Shown piece after piece: positions 11,114 through 22,190 of a stretch of 64,000 nucleotides of DNA (position 1 is the first letter of the stretch; each line of letters begins with the position of its first letter). Made by a program: the position numbers and the translations under genes. Source of the stretch: Moniliella sp. 'wahieum' (Eukaryota > Basidiomycota > Moniliellomycetes > Moniliellales > Moniliellaceae); NCBI GenBank assembly GCA_003971905.1, contig RSEE01000033.1, positions 511,001 through 575,000 on the forward strand. Direction: 5' to 3'. Below the pieces are notes generated by a model. The model saw nothing but the letters and a program-made list of their open reading frames with translations, searched no databases and was not told the DNA's origin.

Positions 11114-13310
11114 TCATCTACCGCTGCGGTACGTAGCGCAGCCACATGCGATGCCAATAGCGCTGTCCAGCCCAGTTGCTCCATCCAGCAGAGACACAGC
11201 CCGCTCCGCATGTTCCATCACGCCCCGCAGCTCATCCTGCTCGGCCGCGCCCGTCGCACATTGGGCGACAACAGAGGCTTGGGTAGTGGAGCCCGCACCC
11301 GCCTTGGAGGCTTCCTTGCGCTTGGTGCGATTCGGTTCTTCAGCCTGAGGCTCTGGGGGAAGCTCAAGGAGATGCCCCATACGCTCTACTTTGGTCCGCA
11401 AGTACTTTTCCAACTCGGGACCGCGAGTCACACTCCCCCCCATCATGGTCAATCCGCCGCGACGCAGGGCATATTCGAGGTAACTGTCCTCAGAGCTGTC
11501 GCTCTCGGCGTCCTCGCCCTCTTCTCTCTCCACGTTCTCTCCACTCCCCGACTCACTTTCACCCATGGATGAGGGAGATAAACTGTCGTTGAGCAAGACC
11601 GATTCCTGCAGACGACTGGGTCCGTGCGGACGGGTCGCGCCTGGCGTGCCGGGCGCAGGGGATGCCGAGGCCGAGGTAGTCCTCGACATGCGCGAAGAGG
11701 GCCGATGACGATGACGCTGGCGGCGGGTGCGCTGCCGCCACACCCGAGGTACCATCGCGACGCGCTGGGTTACCTGGACGCCCACCTGTTCCAGCGCTTC
11801 CATTTTTCTGGGTTGTTGGTCAGCAGCCGGCACTGGTTGACCCCCAAGTCACGCAGGATGGCCGAGGCAATGTCGTATTGTCTCGCATCAGGCAGGTGAC
11901 CGAGAAGGATGTTGGCGGCGACCGTGTCGGCGCCCATGTCCTGTAAGTTGTAGGCCATAATCTTGTCCAGCAGCCCAATGCCACGCCCTTCCTGGCGAAG
12001 GTAGACCACCACCCCACGCGCATGACCATCCTTGTAGTCCCGCCCTGTCCGGCTGATCAGCCGAATCGCCTCGTCCAGCTGCTCGCCACAATCGCACCGT
12101 TGCGAACCGATCGTCTCCCCAGTGTAACACTCTGAATGAATGCGTACCAAAGGCGCGATCTCGGTATGGGCTGTCTTGGCCGCTGCCTTGGCGGTGGCTT
12201 CAGCAGCAGTAGGAAGACTGGCTTGTTGATACCCTGGACCCAGACGGCCCACATACGCCCCACGCACAATCCGGTCCAGAGGCGTCTCGTCGGGACTCCA
12301 AACTTCCTCGAGCGTGCGGCTGCGCATGTTGCCAGGTGGCTTGGTGGCAGTTGGGTTGCGTGCCAGTGTTTCCATCGCTTCCACATCGTTCTGCGCGGGG
12401 TCGACAACGAGGGCAAGGTGTTCCTTGTCATCATGGTTGTTGCGATAAATGTGGACAAAAGCCTCGCCATGGGGGGGGGCACCCGGGTACGCGCATGACA
12501 GCGTACCTGGATCGGAGGAATAGTCTTGATAAATGGCTTTCCACGCAGGGCAGCTGGGTTGGCGGAAAGCGCCTCCTCTGCACTCGCTGCGGCTGTGGAA
12601 GGGACAAGGGCGATGGAGGCCATGGCGGCCGCTTGTTCGGCCTGCCGGGCTGCCGCTTTCGCTTCCACTTCCGTTTGTACTGTCTTGGGAGCCGCAGTTC
12701 CGGGCTCGGCTTGGCGGGCGCGACGTGCGTCGGCTTCGCGCTGTAGACGCTCGTTTCGCGGCATCTGTTGCGACTCGTACACAGAGCGCTCCCACATTGG
12801 CGGCGTGGGCTCATGGGTCGCTCCGGTCGCAGGCGACGGGGTAGCCACGTCCTGCAGCATCGAGTCTACCGCCAGCTTCTCATGGTTCTTATTTGGTCGG
12901 CGGGTATGGGAGGAAGACCCATGCGGCTGGTCGTGCTGGTGCGCCCGGCGGTGCGCAAGAATACGCTGCTGCTGCTGCTTGATGAGCTTGAGTCGCTCGG
13001 ACCGAGCCATCTGGCCAGAAAAGGGGGTGGGAGGATGGTGATGCCCATCCTCTGCGGTCGGAGCGGATCCATCAGCATTGTCACACAGCTCGGCATGCGC
13101 GCCGGGTGGAAAGAGGAAGGGGGCGAGGGCAGATGCGTCGCCAGGGCCGGCGTTGCCGTAGCTGTGGTGGAAGTGGTGGCGGGTCACATGCGGTCCCGAG
13201 CCAAGGCTGGCGGCAAGGACGATGGGGTCCATGGCCGCCCAAGGAGATGGCTGTTGCTGGAGACCGGGAGCGGGGGCGTCGGCGGGTGCGGTGCTGGGTT
13301 CGGGCGTCAT
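11114..13310 (-). CDS. RIB1: GTP cyclohydrolase II with long extensions
   Basis: This enzyme catalyses the first step of riboflavin synthesis, opening GTP to a pyrimidine with release of formate and pyrophosphate. The catalytic core lies around 11800-12560: [31 protein letters not shown], the zinc-binding [14 protein letters not shown] cluster, [15 protein letters not shown] (catalytic Arg/Tyr region) and RLLTNNPEK near the end. Two single-base shifts break the frame, one just before the core (near 12490) and one after TNNPEK (near 11800), where the other frame resumes [10 protein letters not shown]. The start ATG is at 13310. The N-terminus adds about 270 residues rich in His, Gln, Ala and Pro, and the C-terminus adds about 230 residues, partly acidic. 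Yeast Rib1 is about 345 residues, so this protein, near 730, is about twice as long. A role for the extensions cannot be read from sequence. Confidence 0.9.
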
Positions 13311-13684
13311 GGTGGTGGTGGGGCGGGGCGGGCAGAAAAGAAGGAACGGAGAGATCGGAATTGCAATTTCCTGGTGCGGACATTAGCATGCCGCGCACGG
13401 CGTCTGTCTTGACTGGCTATCCCAGAGACCAGAGACGCTAGACCCGAGACCGGAGCAGACACCGAACCATCGATAGTCTGCGTCGCCTGTCTGTCCATCG
13501 CCTACCTACCTAGCCCAACTGCGCTCTATGCTCGTTCCCCTCAGCATCCGCCATCGCCACGGGCGGATCAGAGAGGCTCTGTGAGACGTAAGATTGACAA
13601 TCGGATTCAAGCCAAGACAGCGTCTAGGGCAGATAATGGTATGCAGAGCGTCGTGGTACAGGGATAGGCCGGCTTTGCCTCAAG
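13311..13684. other. Intergenic spacer RIB1/ATG3
   Basis: Short region upstream of RIB1 and downstream of ATG3; no gene or clear motif seen. Confidence 0.5.
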
Positions 13685-15037
13685 TTACATGGCCTGCGTG
13701 GCATCGATCTCAATTGCCGGAACGATGCTGGCCATGAACTTGAGAAAGACAATCAGATACTGGTCCACCCGCAGGCCCTCCGTCTCTGCATCAGGGCCAG
13801 GGGAGGTGGATAATGGGGTGTCCGTCTTAGCTTCGGACGAGTCGCCTTTCCCAGCTACCTTCTTAACAGCGTTCAACCCCACGTGCGCTTCTTCCCCGGT
13901 TGGGGGGCGGCTGGAGCAGGTACTTGTCCGGACGCGGCCGCCTCCTGCCGCTGCGACTCCACCAGACTTGCATTCATCCGCTCCAGAACCTTCTTCATCA
14001 CCGAGGCATGCTTGCACGGGTGGATGCTAGCCGTACTCATCCGTTCGCTGTGCGGGAAGGGCTCGATGGTCACCGTCTTCTGAGCATAGTCGCTGCTCAC
14101 ATCCTCGAAGATCTGGGTTGGCTTGAGGAGGGAGCCATGCTCGTCGTACCCCACCAGCCACATCCGAGGGGTTTGATAATACTTGTCGTATGTGATGAGG
14201 CAGTCGTACGTTCGCACGCTCAGCAGATTGGCGTTCTTGGGAGCATCCAACGGCTCAGATTTCGGGGCGGCAGTTGCATCCTCCTCCTCCTCCAGCCCAG
14301 TGCCAAACGCACCCAAATCTTCGTCCATATCGGGAATGTCAGGAATATCAGGAATGTCCCCAATCTCCTCACCGGCCAAGGCATCTGCGCTACTCGGACC
14401 ACCCAAGCCAGCCACACGACGAGCTAGCTCATCCTCCTCGGCAGCTGTAAGCTTCTGCTCCGGAGCATTCTCGTCGTCAAACGCGTCGGGGATGTCCATG
14501 ATCTCCGCATCATCCCCTCCGGTCTCGCGATCGGCATCGGTCCCAAGCCACTCGTCGTCTTTGCCGCCCAACTCGCCACCCTCGACAAAGTAACTATCAG
14601 CATCATCGCTTGCTTCCGCCCCCTTCTTGCTCCTCCCAAAACGCCGTTTGCCCACCGCCGCCGATTCCATCTGGCTCACGCGGCGGAGACATGGCACGCC
14701 ACGGGAGATAAGGTACTGCTTGTCGCTGGGGAGAAAGTCGCGCTGCTTGGACTGGTCTCCCGAGGCCCAGGACCAGGTAGGGAACTTGTATGCGAGAAAG
14801 TCGCCCGCAGCAACAAATTCCTCTGTGCCAAGTCAGAGGATGCGACAAATCAGGCTGGCAGAAGAGGAAGAGGACGTACCAGGCGTAATGCGGCCATGCT
14901 CCTTGAACTTGCTCTCGCGCAGCACAGGGCTGAGGTAGTCGCGCACGGCCCAAAAGTGAGTCTGGAGGCGTGGGACACAGGCCAAGGTTAGAATCATCCG
15001 CACAACAAAGCAGGGCACGCACCTGGATGGCGTTCAT
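13685..15037 (-). CDS. ATG3: Autophagy E2-like enzyme Atg3
   Basis: Atg3 is the E2-like enzyme that transfers Atg8 to phosphatidylethanolamine during autophagosome growth. Three exons are seen: exon 1 of only 15 bases (MNAIQ, 15023-15037), intron 14962-15022, exon 2 14880-14961 ([19 protein letters not shown]), intron 14823-14879, and exon 3 to 13685. Key blocks are [40 protein letters not shown], and the catalytic Cys motif [12 protein letters not shown]. The end, [20 protein letters not shown], matches the conserved Atg3 C-terminus. A large acidic insert ([13 protein letters not shown] region) makes the protein about 410 residues against about 310 in yeast. One single-base shift near 13890-13930 separates the HPC part from the C-terminal block; everything else is in frame. 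The start is set by the universal MNAIQ-type N-terminus. Confidence 0.93.
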
Positions 15038-15639
15038 CTTAAGTACTCGCGGGACAGGCGGCTGGACGCAACGGGGAGCGGGGGGAGCGGCAGCACAAGC
15101 ACAAGCACGGGCGGCAGTGCTGGGCGTGAGAGTTGGTTGGTCGGACGACTCCTGGCTGGCGAGCGAATCACGCGTGGTGGCCGTGACTGCGCTCAAGGCG
15201 GCCAGATCGGGCGGGAGGCGTCTGGGAGGCCACGCCACAACCCTAACACACACTCGCCTGCCCTGCACGCCTGCATCATATGGCCACACTGGCGCCATGC
15301 CTGGCCGGCCTCCTGTTCGGCCGCTCGAGTTCCCAGGCGGGGGCAGGTGCGCGGGCCGGGCCTGGTATAACCTCCTTCTCAGGAGGTTGTGGAGAACCAT
15401 CGCACGTCCAAGCCAGGCATGCCGCCGAACACGCACCGCCAGCCACCCGTCATGTTGTCTGCCGGCACCCAGCCTTGTGCGCTCGTGTCCCTGGTGGTTG
15501 CCCTGCCTCCGCCTCCTCTTTCCCTTCGCTCTCGCCCCCCTGTTCTACAGAGCCAAGTCAGGCAGTCGCCACAAACCGGCTATCGATCGGCCATTAACTG
15601 CATGAATCCGGGGAACCATATGTAGTCAGGGTGCCCGTT
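15038..15639. other. Intergenic spacer ATG3/NCS6
   Basis: About 600 bases between the ATG3 start and the NCS6 stop. Long frames here lack motifs and splice signals and read as shadows of GC-rich sequence. It presumably holds the ATG3 promoter and the NCS6 terminator. Confidence 0.5.
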
Positions 15640-16846
15640 CTAGAAGGCTTGCGACGCTGCTCGTGCCTGGGCAATAGATGTTCGGGACGTAGCTGGCCTT
15701 CCCTCGCCACCAGCAGCCCCGTCCCGGTTGAGGTTGACGCGTTCAAAGCGCGCAATCGTACGCCCTGGATCGGAAGGCGCATCGGCCAAAGCTTGCCGCG
15801 CCCTCGTCTCTCCACGAACACCAAGCGCAGGCACACCCCGGTTGAGGCCCTCAAGCAGCATGCAGGCCTTGCAGATAGAGTTGGAGGACATATACCCACA
15901 CCGCGTGCAGGTCTGCTGCTGAGCGACCTTGGTTTCGGCCTTGACACTTAGTTGCTCGCCCGAGTAGATCAGATCGACGATTGCACTGGGTCGGATGGCC
16001 TCCAGGTCCTTGAGGTACGTGCGCGCATATCCGCGATACGCATTGGGCGAGTAGATGCACTCGGTACTAAAGTAATCCAGCTTCTTGAAGTAGGCGTACC
16101 TGCAAAATGAGTTAGATCAGCTATTTCAGCCAGGTGAAGACATGGACGTACATGACAATTTCCTTCTCGTAGGCGTATTTGAATGGCTTGCTTCGCTTGA
16201 TTCCACTTCCTGATACTTCCCCGTCGGGGCCCTCCGTGCCCTTTGTTGTAATCTCGGTACAGCGCGACAGACGGGAGATGTCACCACGAAGAACATTGAG
16301 CAAGATTGTCTCAGCAATATCGTCGGCATTGTGACCCGTGACAATGTGGTCGACACCAAGTGAGGCGGCACCTCGATCAAGCGCCTGGCGGCGAAAGACG
16401 CCACAGAATGTGCAGTTGTTCTTTCGCCCTACCGTGGCAACAATGTCGTCCATAGTCCATCCATAAAGATCATTGTAACCGAGTACCGTCAATGGTAGTT
16501 CATACTGTTCCTGGTTGCGCTTGACAGTCTCGAGCGAGTCGTCACGGTAGCCTGTGATGCCCTCGTCGATGGAGAGGAGATAAAGCTCCAAGCCATAGTC
16601 ATAGCGTTTGTTGAGGGTCGTCATGACATGTGCAAGTACCGTCGAGTCCTTGCCCCCGGATGCGCCGATGGCCACCCGCTCGCCACGCTTAAACAGCCCC
16701 ACACCGCCGTGAGCAGCGAGAATGGTCTCATGGACCTCAGTTTCAAAGACATTGAAGAAGCATTCCTTGCACACTGACTGGCCCGTCTTGGGCCGCTTGA
16801 GCACTGCGCGCGCCGAGTTGCACAACTGGCAAGGGCGGGGAGCCAT
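15640..16846 (-). CDS. NCS6: Cytoplasmic tRNA 2-thiolation protein (Ncs6/Ctu1)
   Basis: This is the catalytic subunit of the Ncs2-Ncs6 complex, which thiolates U34 of tRNA Lys, Glu and Gln using sulfur relayed by Urm1. It is an intact gene of two exons (16152-16846 and 15640-16099) with a 52-base intron (GTACGT donor, CTAAC branch, GCAG acceptor), giving 384 residues. N-terminal zinc cysteines sit at residues 6, 9, 26 and 29. The PP-loop ATP pyrophosphatase motif SGGKDS lies at residues 63-68. The [13 protein letters not shown] cluster and VTGHNADD motif follow, and a C-terminal zinc-ribbon reads [17 protein letters not shown]. All family hallmarks are present and there is no frame break, which makes it one of the reference-quality genes in the window. 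It is divergent from the Nudix gene across a promoter of about 380 bases. Confidence 0.96.
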
Positions 16847-17228
16847 AGGGAGTGGCGAAGCGAGATGGGCGGTGGAGATGGTGAGAGCAGATGTCCATTT
16901 TTTTAAGTGCGACTAGCCCCGCGGCCCAGCGCTTTGCACCGGCTGCTGGGTACTGGCACCATGCATGCACACGCATCCGCCGCAAGGGAGGGGGCACGTG
17001 ACCGCCCGCTTTCACTTGGCGCACATAAACAAGCTGGGCCGTGCTGGGCAGAAAAACGAGGGAAGTGCCGGCCCCGAGAGTGGGGCTTCCCATCCCAACG
17101 GCTGGTGCTGTGCCCCACTTGCATGCCACCAACAGCTTCTTCGGCTGCCTCTCCTCTCGTTTCCCCCCGCACTCGACCAACGGCTATTATCGCTTCCCCG
17201 CATCCCCCCAACCGACGTTCTGGCACCC
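16847..17228. promoter_or_regulatory. Shared promoter region NCS6/Nudix with CACGTGAC
   Basis: This 382-base divergent spacer contains CACGTGAC at 16995-17002, an E-box/Cbf1-like core. It is the only clear motif seen here. Confidence 0.4.
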
Positions 17229-19015
17229 ATGCGCACCTTCGCTTCCATCCCCCTGGCCGACCGGCTGGCTCAGGCCCTCACCCATATCCAGTCCACCCGA
17301 CCCCACAAGATCCCTCCCCCCGCCACTGGGCCTCAGCTGCCCGCGGTAGCGTCCCACCCGTCCGCCATGCTTCCGTTGCCATCTTGATTCGTGTCCAGCC
17401 GACCCTGGAGGACGAGGAAATTTTGGCGGAGCAGTACGACGCCGACGGCCAGCCCATTGCTGGCACTGAGGCAGCCATTATGCTGCGCCACATTTGCCCG
17501 CCACTCTCAGCCATAGGATCAAGCGTGGCCAACCAAAGCGACGCAAGCTCTTCAGAAGTATTGCTTCCTGGAAGGAGCAAAGACGAGACGGCTGGTTCCG
17601 CGAACTTGGTTCAATCTTTTTTCTCTCTTCCTTGGGTGAGGAGAGGTACACCTGAGATCTTTTTCATTGAGCGTCCGACCAAGGGGAACAACAAGGACTC
17701 GTCTCATCTTGTCTTTCCCGGGGGAGGGAGGCAGGAGGAAGACGAAAATGGACTGTACACTGCTTTGAGGGAGACGGGCAGGAAACGGGCATTGACCTTG
17801 CAGAGTCTAAGGATTTTACCTGCATTGGTCAACTGGACCAACGCGAAGTTACGACCAGTCTCGGACAACAACTTCTCATGATTCTGAGTCCTTACGTCTT
17901 CCTCCAAACCATCCTTCAGCCCTCACCCGATCTATCCCCACGATGTGGCAGCGCGCATTGGATCCCACTGTCCGCACTGGACAACCCTCCCCCCTCGGCT
18001 TTCTGCACTAGAACCGTTGATGTGGCTCCCCGGTTGGCACCCAAGTCAGCTGTGGTGCGTTGGTCGCTCCGCACTCTCGTTGGGTGCTTAGACTACCACT
18101 GTCTCCTGGTCCCTAACGACCCGGTCGCCGAAGCATTTGATATGGACGCCTTGTCGTTCTCAGGCTCAGCTTCGGGACACCCTCAAGTGCATCAGACTCG
18201 CAAGCTGTTTATTTACCTGAATACGGCAGTTTCTCTCGCACCCATCCTGCTCACCCTCACCCTCACCTATCCACTCAAGTCAGGATACCCCTTCCAGCTT
18301 CCTAGATCCATCGGGGCAAATAGCCGCCCTCCTATCAAACTATGGGGGTTGACTCTTGCGATGACACTGTATGTTCCCATCAGTTTGCGGTGGCTTCAGC
18401 ATACTGACCTGTCCCATCCATCCAGTGATTTGGTTAGCTTCATGCCGCCTGCCTCTAAAATCAAGGAGAAGTCATCGACCCCGGATAATCGACTGTTCAG
18501 TTGGATCCCACCCCGAGTCCAAGAATGGCTGGAGGTCCACCGCCCGCGCCCGGCCTGGCAGCATGCTCCGAGCTTGGCTCCAGCTGTAGCCTTCCCTCAG
18601 TTTACCTACCCTGACATCAATTTTTGGATTTGGGTGTTTGTGGTGGAGGTACCGCAACCTTCTGGACAAGTGGAACAAGAGCCGCCAAATCCGCCTGGTC
18701 AGTGGCTCGTCTCCGTCATTGGCCGATCGATCCAAACATGACCGGGGCCGAGGGCCCAACACCTCTCAGTTGGCAGTTGGGGCTAACCTTTCTGTCCGCC
18801 GTGCGCTGCTGGTCTCCATTCTACTACGTGGGTCGGCGCATTGTCTCTCGCCCTGGGCTCTATTTGGCTCGTGCTCCGTCGCTTGGCTCGGAACGACAGG
18901 GCCTTCCTGGGTGGGGATTGGACCAACTACTGGGCTAACGCTTTGCGTAATAGCGGACGGGTGCCTCGTCGCATCGTTTCAGCGGGGGCACCAAGTAACG
19001 ACCTTGATGACCTAG
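17229..19015 (+). CDS. Nudix hydrolase with membrane-spanning tail
   Basis: The start is set at 17229 (MRTFASIPLADRLAQAL). After a frame shift near 17330 the Nudix fold begins (RHASVAILIRVQP) and continues with PEIFFIERPTKGN and VFPGGGRQEEDENGLYTAL. The Nudix box reads GGRQEEDENGLYTALRET, followed across one missing base by WQETGIDL, so one of the usual paired Glu is Gln. A second frame continues DQREVTTSLGQQLLMILSPY. An intron fits at 18368-18424 (GTATGT donor, CCAG acceptor). The C-terminal half has at least two hydrophobic stretches (YLNTAVSLAPILLTLTLTY and NFWIWVFV), suggesting membrane attachment. The substrate is unknown; CoA or nucleotide diphosphates are family possibilities. Further shifts make the end uncertain, anywhere between about 18740 and 19280. 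Confidence 0.7.
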
Positions 19016-19301
19016 TGGGAGTTTTGCGGATAGGGACGCAAGATACGTTTGGGGAGGCAGGTAGCCCGGTAGCCGGCCAAGCAGGCGGGTCAGACCGAGA
19101 GGAATCAGGCTGCGCGCAACCGGAAGCTACCGTGGTTTCAGCCGTTCCACCGGCCATCCCGGACGTAGTACGCGTAATACAAAAAACGCTCCGGGGCGGA
19201 ACGGAGGGCGGGGCACAGGGGCAGTGGCGTTACTGGGGGCGAGAAGGTGCGGACCCAGCAGGCCCCCCATCTTCTCTTCCCCCCACCGTCTGCCTGTCCC
19301 G

Positions 19302-21676
19302 ATGCAGATGTTGCTGCGCCATCGCCTCGCCCCGAGCGCGGCCAACGCCACCGCGTCGATCCGCGGCGGGATGCTGTTCCCGCCTGCCTCACGCTCGTTG
19401 CATGTTTCCCATGCGCCGCTGGCGTCCATGCTGAGCTCGCGCGCTGGCCAGCTCGTCCCACCCCCCGCCCGTGCCTCCGCGTTCACCTCTGTTCTGCGCA
19501 TCAATCCTCTTGCCCAGCAGGTGCGCACATACGCGTCCGAAAGGATGGTAAGGGCGACAAGGACCCGGAGAAACGCAAGCGCGATCCTAGAGGAGCGCCT
19601 CGAGGCTGAGATCCGGTCTTTCTTTGAGCGCCGCAACAAGGCGTCCAGCCGATCCAAGGAGTCTGGTTCGGGCGGGTCGACCGGCCCAAACGAGATGACG
19701 ACCTCAGGTCTTCATGATGCAGTTCGACCCCAAGCGAATCTTGATCACGGTCGTGCTCACTTACGTCTTTATCGGCTTATGTCCCGACCTGGGCTCGCGT
19801 GAGATTACGTGGCAAGAGTTCCGAACCAACTTCCTGGAAAAGGGCCAGGTGGACCGGCTGGTCGTCGTAAACCGCTCGCACGTCAAGGTCTACCTCAACG
19901 GCAATGGATTGGATGGAGGCCGTGGATCGTCCGCTTACTGGTTCTCTGTCGGTTCGGTCGAGGCGTTTGAACGGCATCTGGACGATGCCCAGCGGCAACT
20001 GGGCATTCCGGAGAATGAGCGGATCCCGGTTGCTTATCACCAAGAGACTGGATTGCTCAACACGTGGTCTACTTTGCTCCAACTCTGCTCATGGGGCGTC
20101 CTGGTGTGGATCACGCGCCGCGCAGCTGGAGGATGGGTGGCGGCGGAGGGCCGGTGGCTGATTTGGCATGGGCAAGTCGCGTGCCAAGCTTTACAACCAA
20201 GAGAACGATGTGAAGGTGCGTTTCAAGGATGTGGCTGGGATGGACGAGGCCAAAGAGGAAATCATGGAATTTGTCAACTTCCTCAAGAATCCCGAGCGGT
20301 ACGAGAAACTGGGTGCCAAAATTCCTCGGGGGCTATTCTTTCCGGCCCTCCTGGTACCGGTAAGACGCTTCTTGCCAAGGCGACTGCTGGAGAAGCCGAG
20401 GTTCCTTTCCTCAGTGTGTCGGGGTCGGAGTTTGTCGAGATGTTTGTCGGTGTTGGTCCATCCCGTGTGCGCGACATGTTTGCTCAGGCCAAAAAGATGG
20501 CGCCAGCTATTATTTTTCGATGAGATCGACGCCATTGGTAAGGCGCGTGGCAAAGGCAATTTTGGCGGGAACGACGAACGGGAGAGCACTCTGAACGAAC
20601 TCTTGGTTCAGATGGACGGCTTTGACACGAACGAGCATGTCGTTGTCTTGGCTGGTACCAACCGTCCTGATGTCTTGGACCCTGCTCTTCTTCGTCCGGT
20701 CGATTTGACCGGCACATTGCAATCGACCGACCTGACATTTCGGGTCGCCTCGAGATCTTCAAGGTGCACCTTAAGCCGATCAAGCTGGGCAAGGACGTGG
20801 ACCCGAATTTGTTGGCCGAAAAGTTGTCTACGTTGACTCCGGGCTTCAGCGGTGCCGATGTGGGCAACGTATGTAATGAGGCGGCGCTCATTGCCGCACG
20901 GAAGCACTCAGACACCGTCGAGGAGATCCACTTCGAGCAGGCTATCGAGCGCGTCATCGCTGGCTTGGAGCGCAAGAGCCGTGTGTTAGCCCCGAAGAGA
21001 AGAAAACGGTGGCCTACCATGAGGCTGGGCACGCCGTCTGCGGCTGGTTCCTTGAGCATGCCGATCCGCTGCTCAAGGTGAGCATCATCCCACGTGGAGT
21101 GGGGGCACTAGGGTACGCTCAATACCTGCCCAAGGAGAAGTTCCTCTTCTCTACGGAGCAGTTGACGGACCGGATGTGCATGACCTTGGGTGGCCGTGTT
21201 AGCGAGGAGATCTTCTTTGGTTCGATTACCACCGGCGCCCAGGACGACCTGTCCAAAATCACCAAGATGGCGTACGAAATCTGCGCGACATACGGGATGA
21301 ACAAGACGCTGGGTCCTGTTTCCTACCGCCAAGAACAGGAAACGCAACAGAAACCCTACTCGGAGAAGACGAACGAGACGCTCGACGCCGAGGTCCGCAA
21401 GATGGTCGTTGCTGCCCACGAGCGCACAACCCGTTTGCTAACTGAGCACAAGGAGGATGTGGAGAAGGTGGCCAAGCTCCTGCTGGAGAAGGAGGTGATC
21501 ACGCGCGAAGAATGCGCCACACCCTCGGCCGCCGTCCGTTCAAGACGGCAGACGAGGCGGATGCGTACCTCGATAAGAAGCTGGGGGAGAAGTTGGCTCC
21601 GCCGCCGCCGCCGTCGGAGTATGGCGAGCCGGGGCTGGCTGCGAGCAAGGCGGATAACAAGCCCCTGGAGCCATAG
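19302..21676 (+). CDS. AFG3: Mitochondrial m-AAA protease subunit (Afg3/Yta12)
   Basis: This is an ATP-driven, membrane-bound metalloprotease of the inner mitochondrial membrane with its active site facing the matrix. The N-terminus ([19 protein letters not shown]) looks like a mitochondrial presequence. A FtsH_ext region with one membrane segment ([14 protein letters not shown]) comes next, followed by [20 protein letters not shown] and the AAA core: Walker [10 protein letters not shown], Walker B region [13 protein letters not shown], and [17 protein letters not shown]. The protease zinc motif HEAGH lies near 21012-21026, followed by [20 protein letters not shown]. The C-terminus ends with [13 protein letters not shown] and a stop at 21676. 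Size is about 790 residues, the family norm. At least six single-base shifts occur, mostly at runs of G, C or T, yet the motifs on both sides are perfect. Afg3 and Yta12 are close paralogues and cannot be separated here. Confidence 0.92.
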
Positions 21677-22190
21677 AATTCTGGTGTCTGGGCACTGTCT
21701 GAACACCGCTTTGCTATCAAATTTCCAACCATTGGCACTAGTCACTTTTCCCCGCGGTTGGACTGGCGACGGGAGGCAGATAGACAGCCGCAGGTATTGG
21801 GCTGCTTTGTGGGGACGAAAGGACTGGACTGGACTGGGCAGGCGGGTCCAGACTTGCTGCGTACTCGATAATCCGAAAGAGAAAGCTCCGGCCTCACTGA
21901 TGAAAGGCTAGTGAAAACCCCCAGGGCCAAGCCAGCCCCAATAAGGCACGGTGTCGCCTCGTGGGACCCACCGATAGGCCTAATCGATATTCGCCCGAAT
22001 CGGATGGGTTCAACAAACGAACCCAGTGGGGCCGCGGCCGAGTCACAGTCTCGGTTATCTGTGAAGTTTTGCCCGACACCCTGGCCTTCGGATACTTAAG
22101 AAGCGGGGCTGGATCATCGTTCAGTGGGCCATCGCGCGCGCGTCCTGCTTCTGCCCCACCACCACCTTTGCCGCCCCCCCGTTTGCGGAC
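21677..22190. other. Intergenic spacer AFG3/MATE
   Basis: About 510 bases of 3' end and promoter sequence with no motif of note. Confidence 0.45.

Noticed and set aside
14603-15436. Long minus-strand ORF over the ATG3 N-terminus
   Set aside because: Shadow frame; the ATG3 exons explain this sequence with correct splice sites.
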